Source of the DNA: Bog-532 sp963828445
GTDB taxonomy: Bacteria > Actinomycetota > Actinomycetes > Streptosporangiales > Streptosporangiaceae
Assembly (NCBI GenBank): GCA_963828445.1
Contig: CAWHFP010000010.1
Span: 1-64,000 of the forward strand
DNA: 64,000 bases
Direction: 5' to 3'
Shown: positions 25,008 through 33,299 of the stretch, one piece after another
Layout: every line of letters starts with the position of its first letter
How positions within the stretch are numbered: position 1 is the first letter of the stretch
Made by a program: the position numbers and the translations under genes
The notes under the pieces: generated by a model
Told to the model about the DNA's origin: nothing
Databases searched by the model: none
Seen by the model: only the letters and a program-made list of their open reading frames with translations

Positions 25008-25691
25008 TCAGTAGGTCGCGCGGCCGCCGCTGATGTCGTAGACGGCGCCGGTGGAGAAGCTGACCCGGTCCGAGCACAGGAAGGCCACCAGCTCGGCCAC
25101 CTCCTCCGGCTGCCCGATCCGCCGCATGGGGATGAGGCTGGTCATGTGGGCCAGCAGGTCCGGGGCGGTGGCCGCGTTCATGGGGGTGGCGATGACCGCC
25201 GGGGCGATCGCGTTGACCAGGACGCCGGTGGTGGCGAGTTCCTTGCCGATCGACTTGGTCAGGCCGATCACCGCGGCCTTGGACGCCGAGTAGATGGAAG
25301 AGTTGGGGTTGCCGTCCTTGCCCGAGATGCTGGCCATGTTGACCACCCGGCCCCAGCCCCGGTCCCGCATGCCGGGGACGAACACCCGCAAGGCGTTCAC
25401 CGTGCCGAGCACGTTGATGTCCAGCACCTGGCGCCACTCGTCGCCGGTGGTCTCCAGCAGCGGCTTGCCCGGCCCGACGATGCCGGCCGAATTGACCAGG
25501 ACGTCGACGGGCCCGGTGTCCGCGGCCACCCGCCGCAGCGCCGCCTCGTCGGTCACGTCAGCGGTCACATCGGCCCCGGCCCCCAGGTCAAGCGTGATCA
25601 CGGTCAGCCCGTCGGCCCGCAGCCGCTCGGCGGTCGCCGCCCCGAGCCCGCTCGCACCCCCGGTCACCAGCGCGGTCCTCGATGTCGCCAC
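25008..25691 (-). CDS. Short-chain dehydrogenase/reductase, FabG-like
   Basis: This 227-residue SDR has TGGASGLGAATAERL (cofactor loop, residues 9-23), VDVLVNSAGIVGPG, an NMASISGKDG strand with the catalytic Ser, and YSASKAAVIG with Tyr and Lys. The end with VSFSTGAVYDISGGRATY closely follows the 3-oxoacyl reductase / 3-hydroxybutyrate dehydrogenase pattern. The GTG at 25691 is chosen for its GGAGGGAG upstream; the longer frame to 25769 has no ribosome site. It is alone on its strand and has no regulon operator. Confidence 0.88.
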   Translation of the reverse strand: MATSRTALVTGGASGLGAATAERLRADGLTVITLDLGAGADVTADVTDEAALRRVAADTGPVDVLVNSAGIVGPGKPLLETTGDEWRQVLDINVLGTVNALRVFVPGMRDRGWGRVVNMASISGKDGNPNSSIYSASKAAVIGLTKSIGKELATTGVLVNAIAPAVIATPMNAATAPDLLAHMTSLIPMRRIGQPEEVAELVAFLCSDRVSFSTGAVYDISGGRATY

Positions 25692-26049
25692 CGGTCTCCC
25701 TCCGTCGTTTCGGGTCGCACCGACATGGTGCCTCACGCGCACCAGAATGCATACCGGCCCCGCCGCCATCTCAAGCCCCGCGGCCGCAGTCTTGGCCCGA
25801 ATTCCTGGCCCGAGGTCCCTCAGCCTTCCGGCCTGTCGCCTCCCGCCCGAATGTCACCAATGGTCCCGGTGCGTACATAAGAGTGTCGGCAAAGGGACCA
25901 ATACGTACATTGGCATGGCGCCCCCGGGGGCTCAGCCATGCCGTCTTGGGCTCCGGTGACGACCAGGAGATAAGCGCTTGCACCCGGCCGGCCGTCGGCG
26001 CAGGCTTGGCGGTGAAGGCACCAAGGCCCCGGGATCACGGAGGTGGGCC
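25692..26049. other. Intergenic region with nested repeats
   Basis: No gene is supported here. CCAATG (25857-25862) and CATTGG (25908-25913) form an outer inverted repeat around GGTCCC (25862-25867) and GGGACC (25894-25899). CGTACAT occurs twice in direct orientation at 25872 and 25904. The element is less GC-rich than its surroundings and could hold the promoters of the flanking divergent genes, but its role is unknown. Confidence 0.4.
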
Positions 26050-26076
26050 ATGGCTCTCGGCAAGGTCGCGGACTAG
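26050..26076 (+). CDS. Possible leader peptide (MALGKVAD)
   Basis: An eight-codon frame starts at an ATG with GGAGG six bases upstream and ends in TAG, 64 bases before the phosphotransferase start. GTCGCG near its end (26065-26070) can pair with CGCGAC at 26091-26096, which is also the left arm of the hairpin at 26091-26118. That mutually exclusive pairing resembles translation-controlled attenuation. The reading is based on sequence layout only. Confidence 0.35.
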   Translation: MALGKVAD

Positions 26077-26090
26077 CAGCCGCTTATCCA

Positions 26091-26118
26091 CGCGACGCCC
26101 CGGCTGGCGGGCGTCGCG
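26091..26118 (+). promoter_or_regulatory. Leader hairpin before the phosphotransferase
   Basis: CGCGACGCCC and GGGCGTCGCG form a perfect ten-base-pair stem with an eight-base loop. It ends 22 bases before the GTG start at 26141 and just before its GAGGAG ribosome site. It may act as an attenuator together with the short upstream reading frame, or it may be a plain terminator. Confidence 0.5.
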
Positions 26119-26140
26119 GCTTCGACCATGAGGAGCATCA

Positions 26141-26947
26141 GTGTCTTCGAACATTGCCATCACGCACCTGCCCGGGCCCGGCGGGCAGCCGTCCCGGGTG
26201 TTCCGGCGAGGCGACACCGTCCTGCGCCCGGCCGGACCCTGGACACCGACAGTGCACGCCCTCCTCCGGCATCTGGAACGGGTCGGCTTCGCCGGGGCGC
26301 CGCGCGTCGTGGGCGATGGGTACGACGACCAGGGCCACGAGGTCCTGACCTTCATCGAGGGGACGTTCATCCACCCGCACGCCTGGAACGACGACCAGAT
26401 CTGGCACACCGGGCGGCTGCTGCGCGCCTTGCACGACGCCACCGCCGGGTTCCAGCCACCGCCCGGCGCCAGCTGGTATCCCTGGCCATTCCACGCCGGC
26501 CACGGCCAGCCCGGCACCGTCATCAGCCACTGCGACGCCGGACCATGGCACTTCGCGGTCCGTGACGGGCGGCCGGCCGCGCTCATCGACTGGGACACCG
26601 CGGGCCCCACGGACCGGCTCGATGAGGTGGCCGCAACCGCCTGGTGGAACGCGCAACTGCACGACGACGACCTCGCCGAGCGGCACGCGCTGCCACCGGC
26701 TGCGGCCCGGGCCGCCCAGCTGCGCTACTTCCTCGATGGCTACGAGTTGCCCGCCGCCGAACGGGACGGCCTGGTCATCACGATGATCAAGTACGCCATC
26801 CGCGACTGCGCCGCCGAAGCAGTCAAGGCCGGTGTCACCCCTGACTCCGCCGATTCCGCGCCGCTCTGGGCGCTGGCCTGGCGGAGCCGGTCAGCGGCCT
26901 GGATGATCCGGCACCAGGCGTTGCTGGAAAACGCCATCACCGCCTGA
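26141..26947 (+). CDS. APH/choline-kinase-fold phosphotransferase
   Basis: This 268-residue aminoglycoside-phosphotransferase-like protein has ISHCDAGPWHFAVRDG at about residue 127, the Brenner loop. The usual form is HxDxxPWN, so the metal-binding Asn is replaced by His here. AALIDWDTAGPTDRLDEVA at about 145 carries the DFG-equivalent Asp. The nucleotide-binding N-terminus is short (VFRRGDTVLRPAGPWTPTVH). The start is the GTG at 26141 with GAGGAG upstream. Substrates in the family range from antibiotics to sugars and choline, and the Asn to His change makes activity uncertain. Confidence 0.75.
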   Translation: MSSNIAITHLPGPGGQPSRVFRRGDTVLRPAGPWTPTVHALLRHLERVGFAGAPRVVGDGYDDQGHEVLTFIEGTFIHPHAWNDDQIWHTGRLLRALHDATAGFQPPPGASWYPWPFHAGHGQPGTVISHCDAGPWHFAVRDGRPAALIDWDTAGPTDRLDEVAATAWWNAQLHDDDLAERHALPPAAARAAQLRYFLDGYELPAAERDGLVITMIKYAIRDCAAEAVKAGVTPDSADSAPLWALAWRSRSAAWMIRHQALLENAITA

Positions 26948-26960
26948 CCCGACGCCACCG

Positions 26961-26974
26961 ACAGACCCGTCTGT
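26961..26974. repeat. Short inverted repeat between phosphotransferase and GrpB genes
   Basis: ACAGAC-CC-GTCTGT is a perfect inverted repeat 14 bases after the phosphotransferase stop and 25 bases before the GrpB GTG. It may be an operator for the GrpB-family gene. A TAGGCT -10-like hexamer at 26987-26992 would give a leaderless transcript. Confidence 0.3.
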
Positions 26975-26998
26975 AGCTCCCGAACCTAGGCTGGGCCG

Positions 26999-27604
26999 GT
27001 GCCCTTCCCCGATGAGCTGGCCCGCGGCCTGGCCGTGGTGGCCTACGACCGCCGCTGGCCCGGCGACTTCGCCGTCCTGGCCGAGCGGGTCCAGGGCGCG
27101 CTCGGGCCGGCCGCGGTGCAGGTCAGCCACGTGGGCTCCACGTCCGTGCCCGGGCTGGCCGCCAAGGACTGCATCGATGTCCAGGTCGAGGTCCGGGCCC
27201 TCGATGAGGATCTGATCGCCGGCTGCTTCGCCACGATCGGCTTCCGGCTGCGGCCCGAGCCGTGGAACCGCACCGAGCCCACCCCCAAAGGCCCATGCCC
27301 GAAACTGGTCTTCGCTCCGCCCGTCGGCGAGCGGGCCAGCAACATCCACGTGGTGGAGACCGCAGGCGAAGCAGCCCGGCCCAAGCTGCTGTTCCGGGAC
27401 TTCCTGCGGGCCCACGACGCGGCCCGCGAGGCCTGGAGCGACTTCAAGCAGCACCTGGCCGCGATGACCACCGACATCTACCAGTACGGCCAGGCCAAGG
27501 CCGGCCCGACCCAGATCCTCATGATCGCCGCCGAAAGCTGGGCCCACCAGACCCAGTGGGCACCACCCCTCAGCTGGCCGGGGCCGGGGCCGAGGCGCGG
27601 ATGA
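26999..27604 (+). CDS. GrpB family nucleotidyltransferase-fold protein
   Basis: This 201-residue GrpB/UPF0157 protein is found alone or fused to dephospho-CoA kinase. The marks are VAYDRRWPGDFAVLAERVQG, the HVGSTSVPGLAAKDCIDVQV block with the nucleotidyltransferase-like Ser and Asp residues, and FRDFLRAHDAAREAWSDFKQ with the C-terminal helix. The GTG start at 26999 has no ribosome site but may be leaderless. The last 35 bases overlap the convergent LacI gene. Its biochemical role is not settled. Confidence 0.85.
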   Translation: MPFPDELARGLAVVAYDRRWPGDFAVLAERVQGALGPAAVQVSHVGSTSVPGLAAKDCIDVQVEVRALDEDLIAGCFATIGFRLRPEPWNRTEPTPKGPCPKLVFAPPVGERASNIHVVETAGEAARPKLLFRDFLRAHDAAREAWSDFKQHLAAMTTDIYQYGQAKAGPTQILMIAAESWAHQTQWAPPLSWPGPGPRRG

Positions 27605-28688
27605 CCAGTTCGGCCGGGACGGTGTGGACGCCGCGTTCGGGGTCGCCGCCGATGGCGGCCAGCAGGTGCTGGCCGGCCAGCCGCCCGATCTCCTCCAGCC
27701 GGACGTCGACCGTGGTCAGGGGCGGGTCGGCGCCGAGGGCCATGGGGGCCCAGTTGTCGAAGCCGACCAGGGCCACGTCGTCGGGGACGCGGCAGCCCAG
27801 GGTGCGCAGGCCGTCGGCGACGCCGCGGGCGATCTGGTCGCTGCCGCAGAAGATGGCGTCGGTGGCGGGCGCGGCGGCCAGCAGGATGCGGGCCGCGTCG
27901 CGGCCCCAGCGCTCACTCCACTCGCCGTAGAGGACCTCGTCGGCGGCGAACGGGGCCCCGGCCTCGGCCAGCACGTGGCTCAGGCCGGCCGCGCGCTTGC
28001 GGGCGGCCAGGAAGCGTTCGGGCCCGGTGATGTGGCCGATGTGGCCGCGGCCGACGTCGAGCAGGTGCCGGGCCGCGGTGACCGCCCCGCCCTCGTCGTC
28101 GGGCAGGATGGCCGGGTCGTCGCCGTCCAGGGGCTGGGTCATGGCGTACACGACCGGGAAGTGCAGGCCGACGTCCAGCGCGGGCCGGGGCTCGATCCGG
28201 CGGCCGGTGACGATCAGCCCGTCCACCCGGCGGCTGACCAGCCGGTCCAGGTAAAGCTGCTCGCGGTCGGGATCGTCGCGGGTGTCGCACATGAACACCG
28301 AGATCTGCCCGGCCCCCAGCGCGTCCTCGGCCCCGAGCATGACCGGGATGCTGAACCGGCCGAAGCTGTCGGTGGTGATCATCCCGACCGTGTAGGTCCG
28401 GCCCCCGAGCAGCCCCTGGGCCAGCACGTTGGGGGCGAACCCGAGACGATCGGCGGCCTCGGTGACCCGGCTCCGGGTCTCGGGGCGGAGCCGCCCCTGC
28501 CCGTTCAGCGCCTTGGACGCCGTGCCGATCGACACCCCGGCCGCGGCCGCGACGTCACGGATGGTGGCGCGCCGCGGGCCAGGATCGGGCCGTGGCTCAG
28601 CGGCAGGTGGCGTCCCAGCCGAATCTGGCAACGCTTTTCCCCTGTCCGCCGGGCCGTCGGATCCGGTCAAAGGATTGGAAAAGTCCAC
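27570..28688 (-). CDS. LacI-family transcriptional regulator
   Basis: This 372-residue protein has a LacI helix-turn-helix at about residues 40-60 (TIRDVAAAAGVSIGTASKAL, then NGQGRLRPETRSRV) after a Pro-rich lead. A periplasmic-binding-like sensor domain follows, with YTVGMITTDSFGRFSIPVML, AIFCGSDQIARGVADGLRTL and DVALVGFDNWAPMALGADPP. It is divergent from the GH127 arabinofuranosidase and is its likely repressor. The start is unsure: GTG at 28688 has no clear ribosome site, and the conserved part begins about 40 residues later. Confidence 0.88.
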   Translation of the reverse strand: MDFSNPLTGSDGPADRGKALPDSAGTPPAAEPRPDPGPRRATIRDVAAAAGVSIGTASKALNGQGRLRPETRSRVTEAADRLGFAPNVLAQGLLGGRTYTVGMITTDSFGRFSIPVMLGAEDALGAGQISVFMCDTRDDPDREQLYLDRLVSRRVDGLIVTGRRIEPRPALDVGLHFPVVYAMTQPLDGDDPAILPDDEGGAVTAARHLLDVGRGHIGHITGPERFLAARKRAAGLSHVLAEAGAPFAADEVLYGEWSERWGRDAARILLAAAPATDAIFCGSDQIARGVADGLRTLGCRVPDDVALVGFDNWAPMALGADPPLTTVDVRLEEIGRLAGQHLLAAIGGDPERGVHTVPAELVIRASAPAPAS

Positions 28689-28698
28689 TTGAGAATAC

Positions 28699-28727
28699 TT
28701 GACGGCGATAGGGGAGCACCCTAGCGT
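28699..28727 (+). promoter_or_regulatory. Candidate promoter of the GH127 gene
   Basis: TTGACG at 28699 and TAGCGT at 28722 are separated by 17 bases, a good housekeeping-type -35/-10 pair. It lies between the divergent LacI and GH127 starts, about 78 bases before the GH127 GTG. No clear symmetrical LacI site was found beside it. Confidence 0.45.
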
Positions 28728-28804
28728 AGCCGGGAAAACCTATTCCTAAGGATCCGGGGCCGGGGCTCAGCCGTGGCCGCGCTCAGGAGCATCGGAGTGG
28801 CTAC

Positions 28805-30928
28805 GTGACGTCTCTGGACACCTCACCGCGACCGGGGGAAACGGGCCCGGTCCGGCTTGGCGCGGGCCCGGCCATCCCCACCGGGCGCGCGCTGACCGCG
28901 CACCGGCCGCTGGCTCATCCGGGGGCGCACCTGACCCGCGGCCTGCTGCACGACTGGCAGGAGCGCAACCGGGCCGCCAGCCTGCCGCTGGCCCTGCGCC
29001 AGCTGGTGGCCGCGGGCAACCTGGAGAACCTGCGCCTGGCCATCCAGGTCGCCGGGGGCGAGGCCCCCGCCGCCGCCAGCACCAGCGGCGCGACCGACGT
29101 CGGGGAGGTCACCGACGAGACCGACGAGCCGGACGTCGCCGAGCACGCCAGCCGGAGCACCCCCGGGATGGACACCGCGGAAAGCCGCGGCTACCGGGGC
29201 CCGGTGTTCATGGACTCCGACATCTACAAGACGCTGGAGGCGATCGGCTGGGAGCTGGCCCGGACCGCCGACGGCGCCGAGGACAACGGTGAGCTGACCG
29301 GTTTCACCGACCAGACCGTGGACCTGCTGGAACGCGCGCAGGAGGCGGACGGGTACCTGGACTCCTACATTCAGGTCAGCGGAGCGCGGCGGTGGGAGGG
29401 CCTGGCCTACAGCCACGAGATGTACTGCGCGGGGCACCTGATCCAGGCCGCGGTGGCCCTGGCCCGCAGCGCCGACGGCACCCCCATCGCCACCCGGCTG
29501 CTGGCCGTGGCCCGGCGGGTGGCCGACCGGCTGGTCGGCACGTTCGCCGGCCACGAGATCGCCCTCGACGGCCACCCGGAGATCGAGACCGCCCTGGCCG
29601 AGCTGTACCGGGAGACCGGCGAGCGGGCCTACCTGGACCTGGCCAAGCAGTTCATCGACCAGCGCGGGCACGGCCTGGCCGGGGACCACCACGGCCATGG
29701 CCAGCGCTACCTGCAGGACCTGCTGCCGATCCGGGACACGGTCACCCTGGAGGGGCACGCGGTCCGGGCCATGTACCTGGACGCCGGGGTGGTCGACGTG
29801 GCGGTCGAGACCGGCGACCAGGCGCTGCTGGACTCGTCGATCGCCCGCTGGGAGGACATGGTCGCGACCAAGACCTACCTGACCGGCGGCAACGGATCGC
29901 GGCACTCGCACGAGTCGTTCGGGGACCGGTTCGAGCTGCCGCCCGACCGGGCCTACAACGAGACCTGCGCCGCCATCGCGAACTTCCACTGGTCCTGGCG
30001 GCTGCTGCTGGCCACCGGCGACGCCCGCTACGCCGATCTGATGGAACGCCTGCTGTACAACGCGTTCGGCGCCTCGATCTCCACCGACGGGCAGCGCTTC
30101 TTCTACGTGAACCCGCTGCAGCGGCGGTTCGACCACCACGAGGGCGACGATCCCGGCCGGCGGCACGAGTGGTTCTCCTGCGCCTGCTGCCCGCCGAACA
30201 TCATGCGGCTGCTGGCCTCGCTGCAGTTCTACCTGGCCAGCACGGCCGACAACACGCTGTTCGTGCACCAGTACACCGGGGCCACCGTCGAGGCCCCGCT
30301 GGGCGGCGGCACCCTGAAGCTGGCCATGGCCGCCGAGCTGCCCTGGTCCGGCCAGGTCACCATCCGGGTCGACGAGGCCCCGGCCGGGGAGGCCGGGCTG
30401 GCCCTGCGCATCCCGTCCTGGAGCACCGCCACCCAGGTCAGCGTCAACGGCGAGCCGGTCAGCGCCGAGCCCGGCGACCGCGGCTACCTGGTCCTGCGCC
30501 GCACCTGGCAGGCCGGCGACGAGGTCCGGGCCGAGTTCGCGGTGACCGCCCGCTGGGTCTACCCCAACGCGGTGATCGACAGCGTGCGCGGTTGCGCCGC
30601 GATCGAACGCGGTCCGCTGGTCTACTGCTTCGAGCAGGCCGACCAGCCCGACGGCGCGGACGTGGCCTTCCTGACCGTGCCCGGCGCCCCGGCCCTGACC
30701 GAGCGCCAGGCCGACCTGTCCGGCGTCGGGGCCAGCGTGGTGGTGGACACCGAGGCCGTGCACCGCACCGCCGGCCGCCCGGGGAGCTGGCCCTACCAGG
30801 CCGCCCCGGCCGACACGGCGACCGGTGACCACGTCACGGTCACCGCCGTGCCCTACTTCCAGTGGGACAACCGGGACGGCCGCCCCATGCGGGTCTGGCT
30901 GCCCCACACCCCCACGGCCGGCCACTAG
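28805..30928 (+). CDS. GH127 beta-L-arabinofuranosidase-like glycoside hydrolase
   Basis: This 707-residue protein has no signal peptide and would act inside the cell. It has the GH127 (DUF1680) alpha/alpha barrel: GPVFMDSDIYKTLEAIGWEL, AGHLIQAAVALARSADG, and a catalytic core with AYNETCAAIANFHWSWRLLL near residue 385 and WFSCACCPPNIMRLLA near residue 460. In studied enzymes a Glu and three Cys of these motifs hold zinc, and one Cys is the nucleophile; all are present. The C-terminal beta domains start near residue 490. It would release L-arabinofuranose from plant glycans. It is divergent from the LacI repressor and has a strong terminator. Confidence 0.92.
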   Translation: MTSLDTSPRPGETGPVRLGAGPAIPTGRALTAHRPLAHPGAHLTRGLLHDWQERNRAASLPLALRQLVAAGNLENLRLAIQVAGGEAPAAASTSGATDVGEVTDETDEPDVAEHASRSTPGMDTAESRGYRGPVFMDSDIYKTLEAIGWELARTADGAEDNGELTGFTDQTVDLLERAQEADGYLDSYIQVSGARRWEGLAYSHEMYCAGHLIQAAVALARSADGTPIATRLLAVARRVADRLVGTFAGHEIALDGHPEIETALAELYRETGERAYLDLAKQFIDQRGHGLAGDHHGHGQRYLQDLLPIRDTVTLEGHAVRAMYLDAGVVDVAVETGDQALLDSSIARWEDMVATKTYLTGGNGSRHSHESFGDRFELPPDRAYNETCAAIANFHWSWRLLLATGDARYADLMERLLYNAFGASISTDGQRFFYVNPLQRRFDHHEGDDPGRRHEWFSCACCPPNIMRLLASLQFYLASTADNTLFVHQYTGATVEAPLGGGTLKLAMAAELPWSGQVTIRVDEAPAGEAGLALRIPSWSTATQVSVNGEPVSAEPGDRGYLVLRRTWQAGDEVRAEFAVTARWVYPNAVIDSVRGCAAIERGPLVYCFEQADQPDGADVAFLTVPGAPALTERQADLSGVGASVVVDTEAVHRTAGRPGSWPYQAAPADTATGDHVTVTAVPYFQWDNRDGRPMRVWLPHTPTAGH

Positions 30929-30932
30929 GGCC

Positions 30933-30972
30933 GCCGGGCCTGACCCGGGCGTGCTCCCAGGTCAGGCCCGGC
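30933..30972 (+). terminator. Terminator of the GH127 gene
   Basis: GCCGGGCCTGACC and GGTCAGGCCCGGC form a perfect thirteen-base-pair stem with a fourteen-base loop, starting four bases after the GH127 stop. It separates this gene from the convergent ABC permease. Confidence 0.8.
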
Positions 30973-31073
30973 GATCATCCGGACCGTATTGATGATTTCG
31001 AAGGTCGCTTCGGCCGGCTCCGGCCCGGTGACGTGGTCCTGTTCGGTCGGGCTGGGACGTCCGGCACCGGCCG

Positions 31074-33299
31074 TCAGCCCGGGCTGAGGGCCGGCTCGCG
31101 CCGGAGCATCAGGCGGAACGGGATCAGCACCGCGGCCAGGGTCAGGACGGTGATGGCCGCGACCAGGCCGGCCGCCGGGGTGGCCGGGATGAACGGTGTC
31201 CAGCTGCCGGTGACGGTCCGGGCCACGGCCAGCATGGTCAGCGCCCCGGCCGCCACCCCCGCGGTCAGGCCGGTCACGATGACGAACACCGCGTGCCAGC
31301 CGAACACCGCGGCCGCCTGGCCCCGGGTCGCGCCGGCGCAGCCGAGCAGCCGCAGCGAGCGTCGCCGCTCCCCGGTCGCCACGACCAGGGTGGTGATCAG
31401 CGACACCGCGCAGAGGATCCCGATCACGCCCAGGATCAGGTTGCTGCCGAAGTTGTTCTGGGCGTCGGCCGCGGCGGCCTGCGCGTTGGCCACGTTCCGG
31501 CCGGCCAGGTGCCAGCCGGGATGGGCCGCGGTCAGCGCGGCCAGCGCCCCCGGCGACCCGCCCCGGACCAGCAGCTGGGTGTACCCGGGTCCGGTGCCGG
31601 TGTGCCCGGCGGCCACCGCGGCCGGGATCAGCACGTCGCCGGCCGCCAGCGACTTGCGGTAGAGCGCGCTGACCGTGGCGTGGTACGGCGTGCCGTCGGC
31701 CAGGTACACGGTGATCCGCGACCCGAGGTGCACGCCCATCGCGCCCGAGCCCGCCTCCAGCGCGCTGACCGCGATCTGGCCCGGGTGCAGCGAGGTCAGC
31801 TGGCCGGCGGTCACGCCCAGGTCCAGGACCTGATTGAGCGGCCCGCCCGCGACGGCCTCGCCGTAGATCTGCTCCAGGTCCGGATCGGCCGCGCCCACGC
31901 TGACCGGGGCCACCCCGGCCGCGGCCCGGACCTGGGGAACCGACGTTAGATGATCAAGGGAGGCGTCGGTGAGGTGCGGCCCGGTGATCTCGTGATCGGC
32001 GGTCACCGTGGTCGCCGCCTGGGCGGTGGTGGCGTGCGTGATCGACGTGTCGCTGAAGTAGACGGCACCGAGCAGGGCCACGGCCATGGCCACCGGGATC
32101 ATCGCCGAGGCGGTGCGCCGGGGCTGGGCCGAGATCGCGGCCAGGGCCAGCCGGGCCGAGGGACCGCCCGCCCGGGCCAGCGGCCGGGCCAGCCCGGCCG
32201 CCAGGGCCACCAGCAGCGGGCCCAGCAGGGCCACCGCCAGCATGCAGGCCAGCAGCAGCGGCAGGGCCAGCGCGAGCTGACCGGCCGGGCTCTTCTCGTG
32301 CAGGGTGAGCACGGTCAAGGTGACCGACCCGCCCACCGCGGCCAGGCCGAGCAGGACCCGCAGCGGGTTGGGCCAGCGGCGGTCGGCCGCGGTCTCCCGC
32401 AGCGCCTGCGCGGGCGAGGTCCTGCCCCCGCGGCGCGCCGCCACCTGGGCGCTCAGCCAGACGGTCAGGACGCTGCCGCCGCAGGAGATCAGCAGCAGGA
32501 ACGGGCTCAGCCACGCGCCCGACCCGGGCGGCAGCAACTGGTGTTCGGCCAGCGCCCGGGTACCGAGCGCGCCCAGGGCCGCGCCGGGCAGCACGCCCAG
32601 GAGACCGCCGGCCAGGCCGCAGGCCGACAGCTCGGCCAGGATGGCCCGCCGGACCTGTCCCTTGGTGGCGCCGATGGTGCGCAGCAGCGCGAACCGGCGG
32701 CGGCGCAGGTTGACCGCGAGCGCGGCCGTGGTGGCCAGCACGAACAGCGAGATCAGCACGATCGGCGGGATCAGCGCCCCGCCCAGGGACGTGCCGTTGG
32801 CCCGCTCGATCGGCGCGTTCAGGTCGGCCAGGTCGCCGCGGGCGGCCCCGGTGGCGATGGTGTAGCCCCGGCCGCCGTGCAGGGCGGTCTTGATCCGCTG
32901 GGCCAGCGCGCGGTCGGACACGCCCGGCTTCGCCTTGACCGCGATCACGTCCACGTCCCCGGCGCGGACGACGCCGCCCGCGAACCCGGATTCGCCGGTG
33001 GCCGTGGCCACCCCGGGGACCCGGGTCAGCTCGGTGGCCAGCGTGGCCGGGACGCCGCGGTAGGCCGGCAGCGGCAGCCGCTCGGGAGCGTCGTCGCTGC
33101 TGCCGATCTTGGCCGACACGCTGGTGCTGCCGGCCACCACCACGCTGGCCGAGGCCAGCCGCCCGGCCGACACCGAGGTGTGCGACCCGGCGATCGAGGC
33201 CGCGGCCACGGCCAGCGTGGCCGCGGTGGCCGAGGCGACCACCGTGCCGAGCAGCGGCCCGGGCGCGCGGCGGATCCCGGCCAGCCACCACCCCCGCAT
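31074..33299 (-). CDS. ABC transporter permease, FtsX/MacB-like
   Basis: This 741-residue permease has two FtsX-type blocks. The first membrane set begins near residue 165 (LIPPIVLISLFVLATTAALA), with RRRRFALLRTIGATKGQVRR, the typical coupling helix to the ATPase. The second set is at the C-terminus (NLILGVIGILCAVSLITTLV, then RRRSLRLLGCAGATRGQAAA). Large extracytoplasmic loops lie between. Relatives move lipids, lipoproteins or peptides, or act as mechanotransmitters. The start overlaps the ATPase stop by one base (TGATG), so they form one transporter. Confidence 0.88.
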   Translation of the reverse strand: MRGWWLAGIRRAPGPLLGTVVASATAATLAVAAASIAGSHTSVSAGRLASASVVVAGSTSVSAKIGSSDDAPERLPLPAYRGVPATLATELTRVPGVATATGESGFAGGVVRAGDVDVIAVKAKPGVSDRALAQRIKTALHGGRGYTIATGAARGDLADLNAPIERANGTSLGGALIPPIVLISLFVLATTAALAVNLRRRRFALLRTIGATKGQVRRAILAELSACGLAGGLLGVLPGAALGALGTRALAEHQLLPPGSGAWLSPFLLLISCGGSVLTVWLSAQVAARRGGRTSPAQALRETAADRRWPNPLRVLLGLAAVGGSVTLTVLTLHEKSPAGQLALALPLLLACMLAVALLGPLLVALAAGLARPLARAGGPSARLALAAISAQPRRTASAMIPVAMAVALLGAVYFSDTSITHATTAQAATTVTADHEITGPHLTDASLDHLTSVPQVRAAAGVAPVSVGAADPDLEQIYGEAVAGGPLNQVLDLGVTAGQLTSLHPGQIAVSALEAGSGAMGVHLGSRITVYLADGTPYHATVSALYRKSLAAGDVLIPAAVAAGHTGTGPGYTQLLVRGGSPGALAALTAAHPGWHLAGRNVANAQAAAADAQNNFGSNLILGVIGILCAVSLITTLVVATGERRRSLRLLGCAGATRGQAAAVFGWHAVFVIVTGLTAGVAAGALTMLAVARTVTGSWTPFIPATPAAGLVAAITVLTLAAVLIPFRLMLRREPALSPG

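Noticed and set aside
24982..25880. Extension of the PH-domain membrane protein to 533 residues
   Set aside because: Beyond 24985 it is antisense to an SDR with all catalytic residues and has shadow-type composition.
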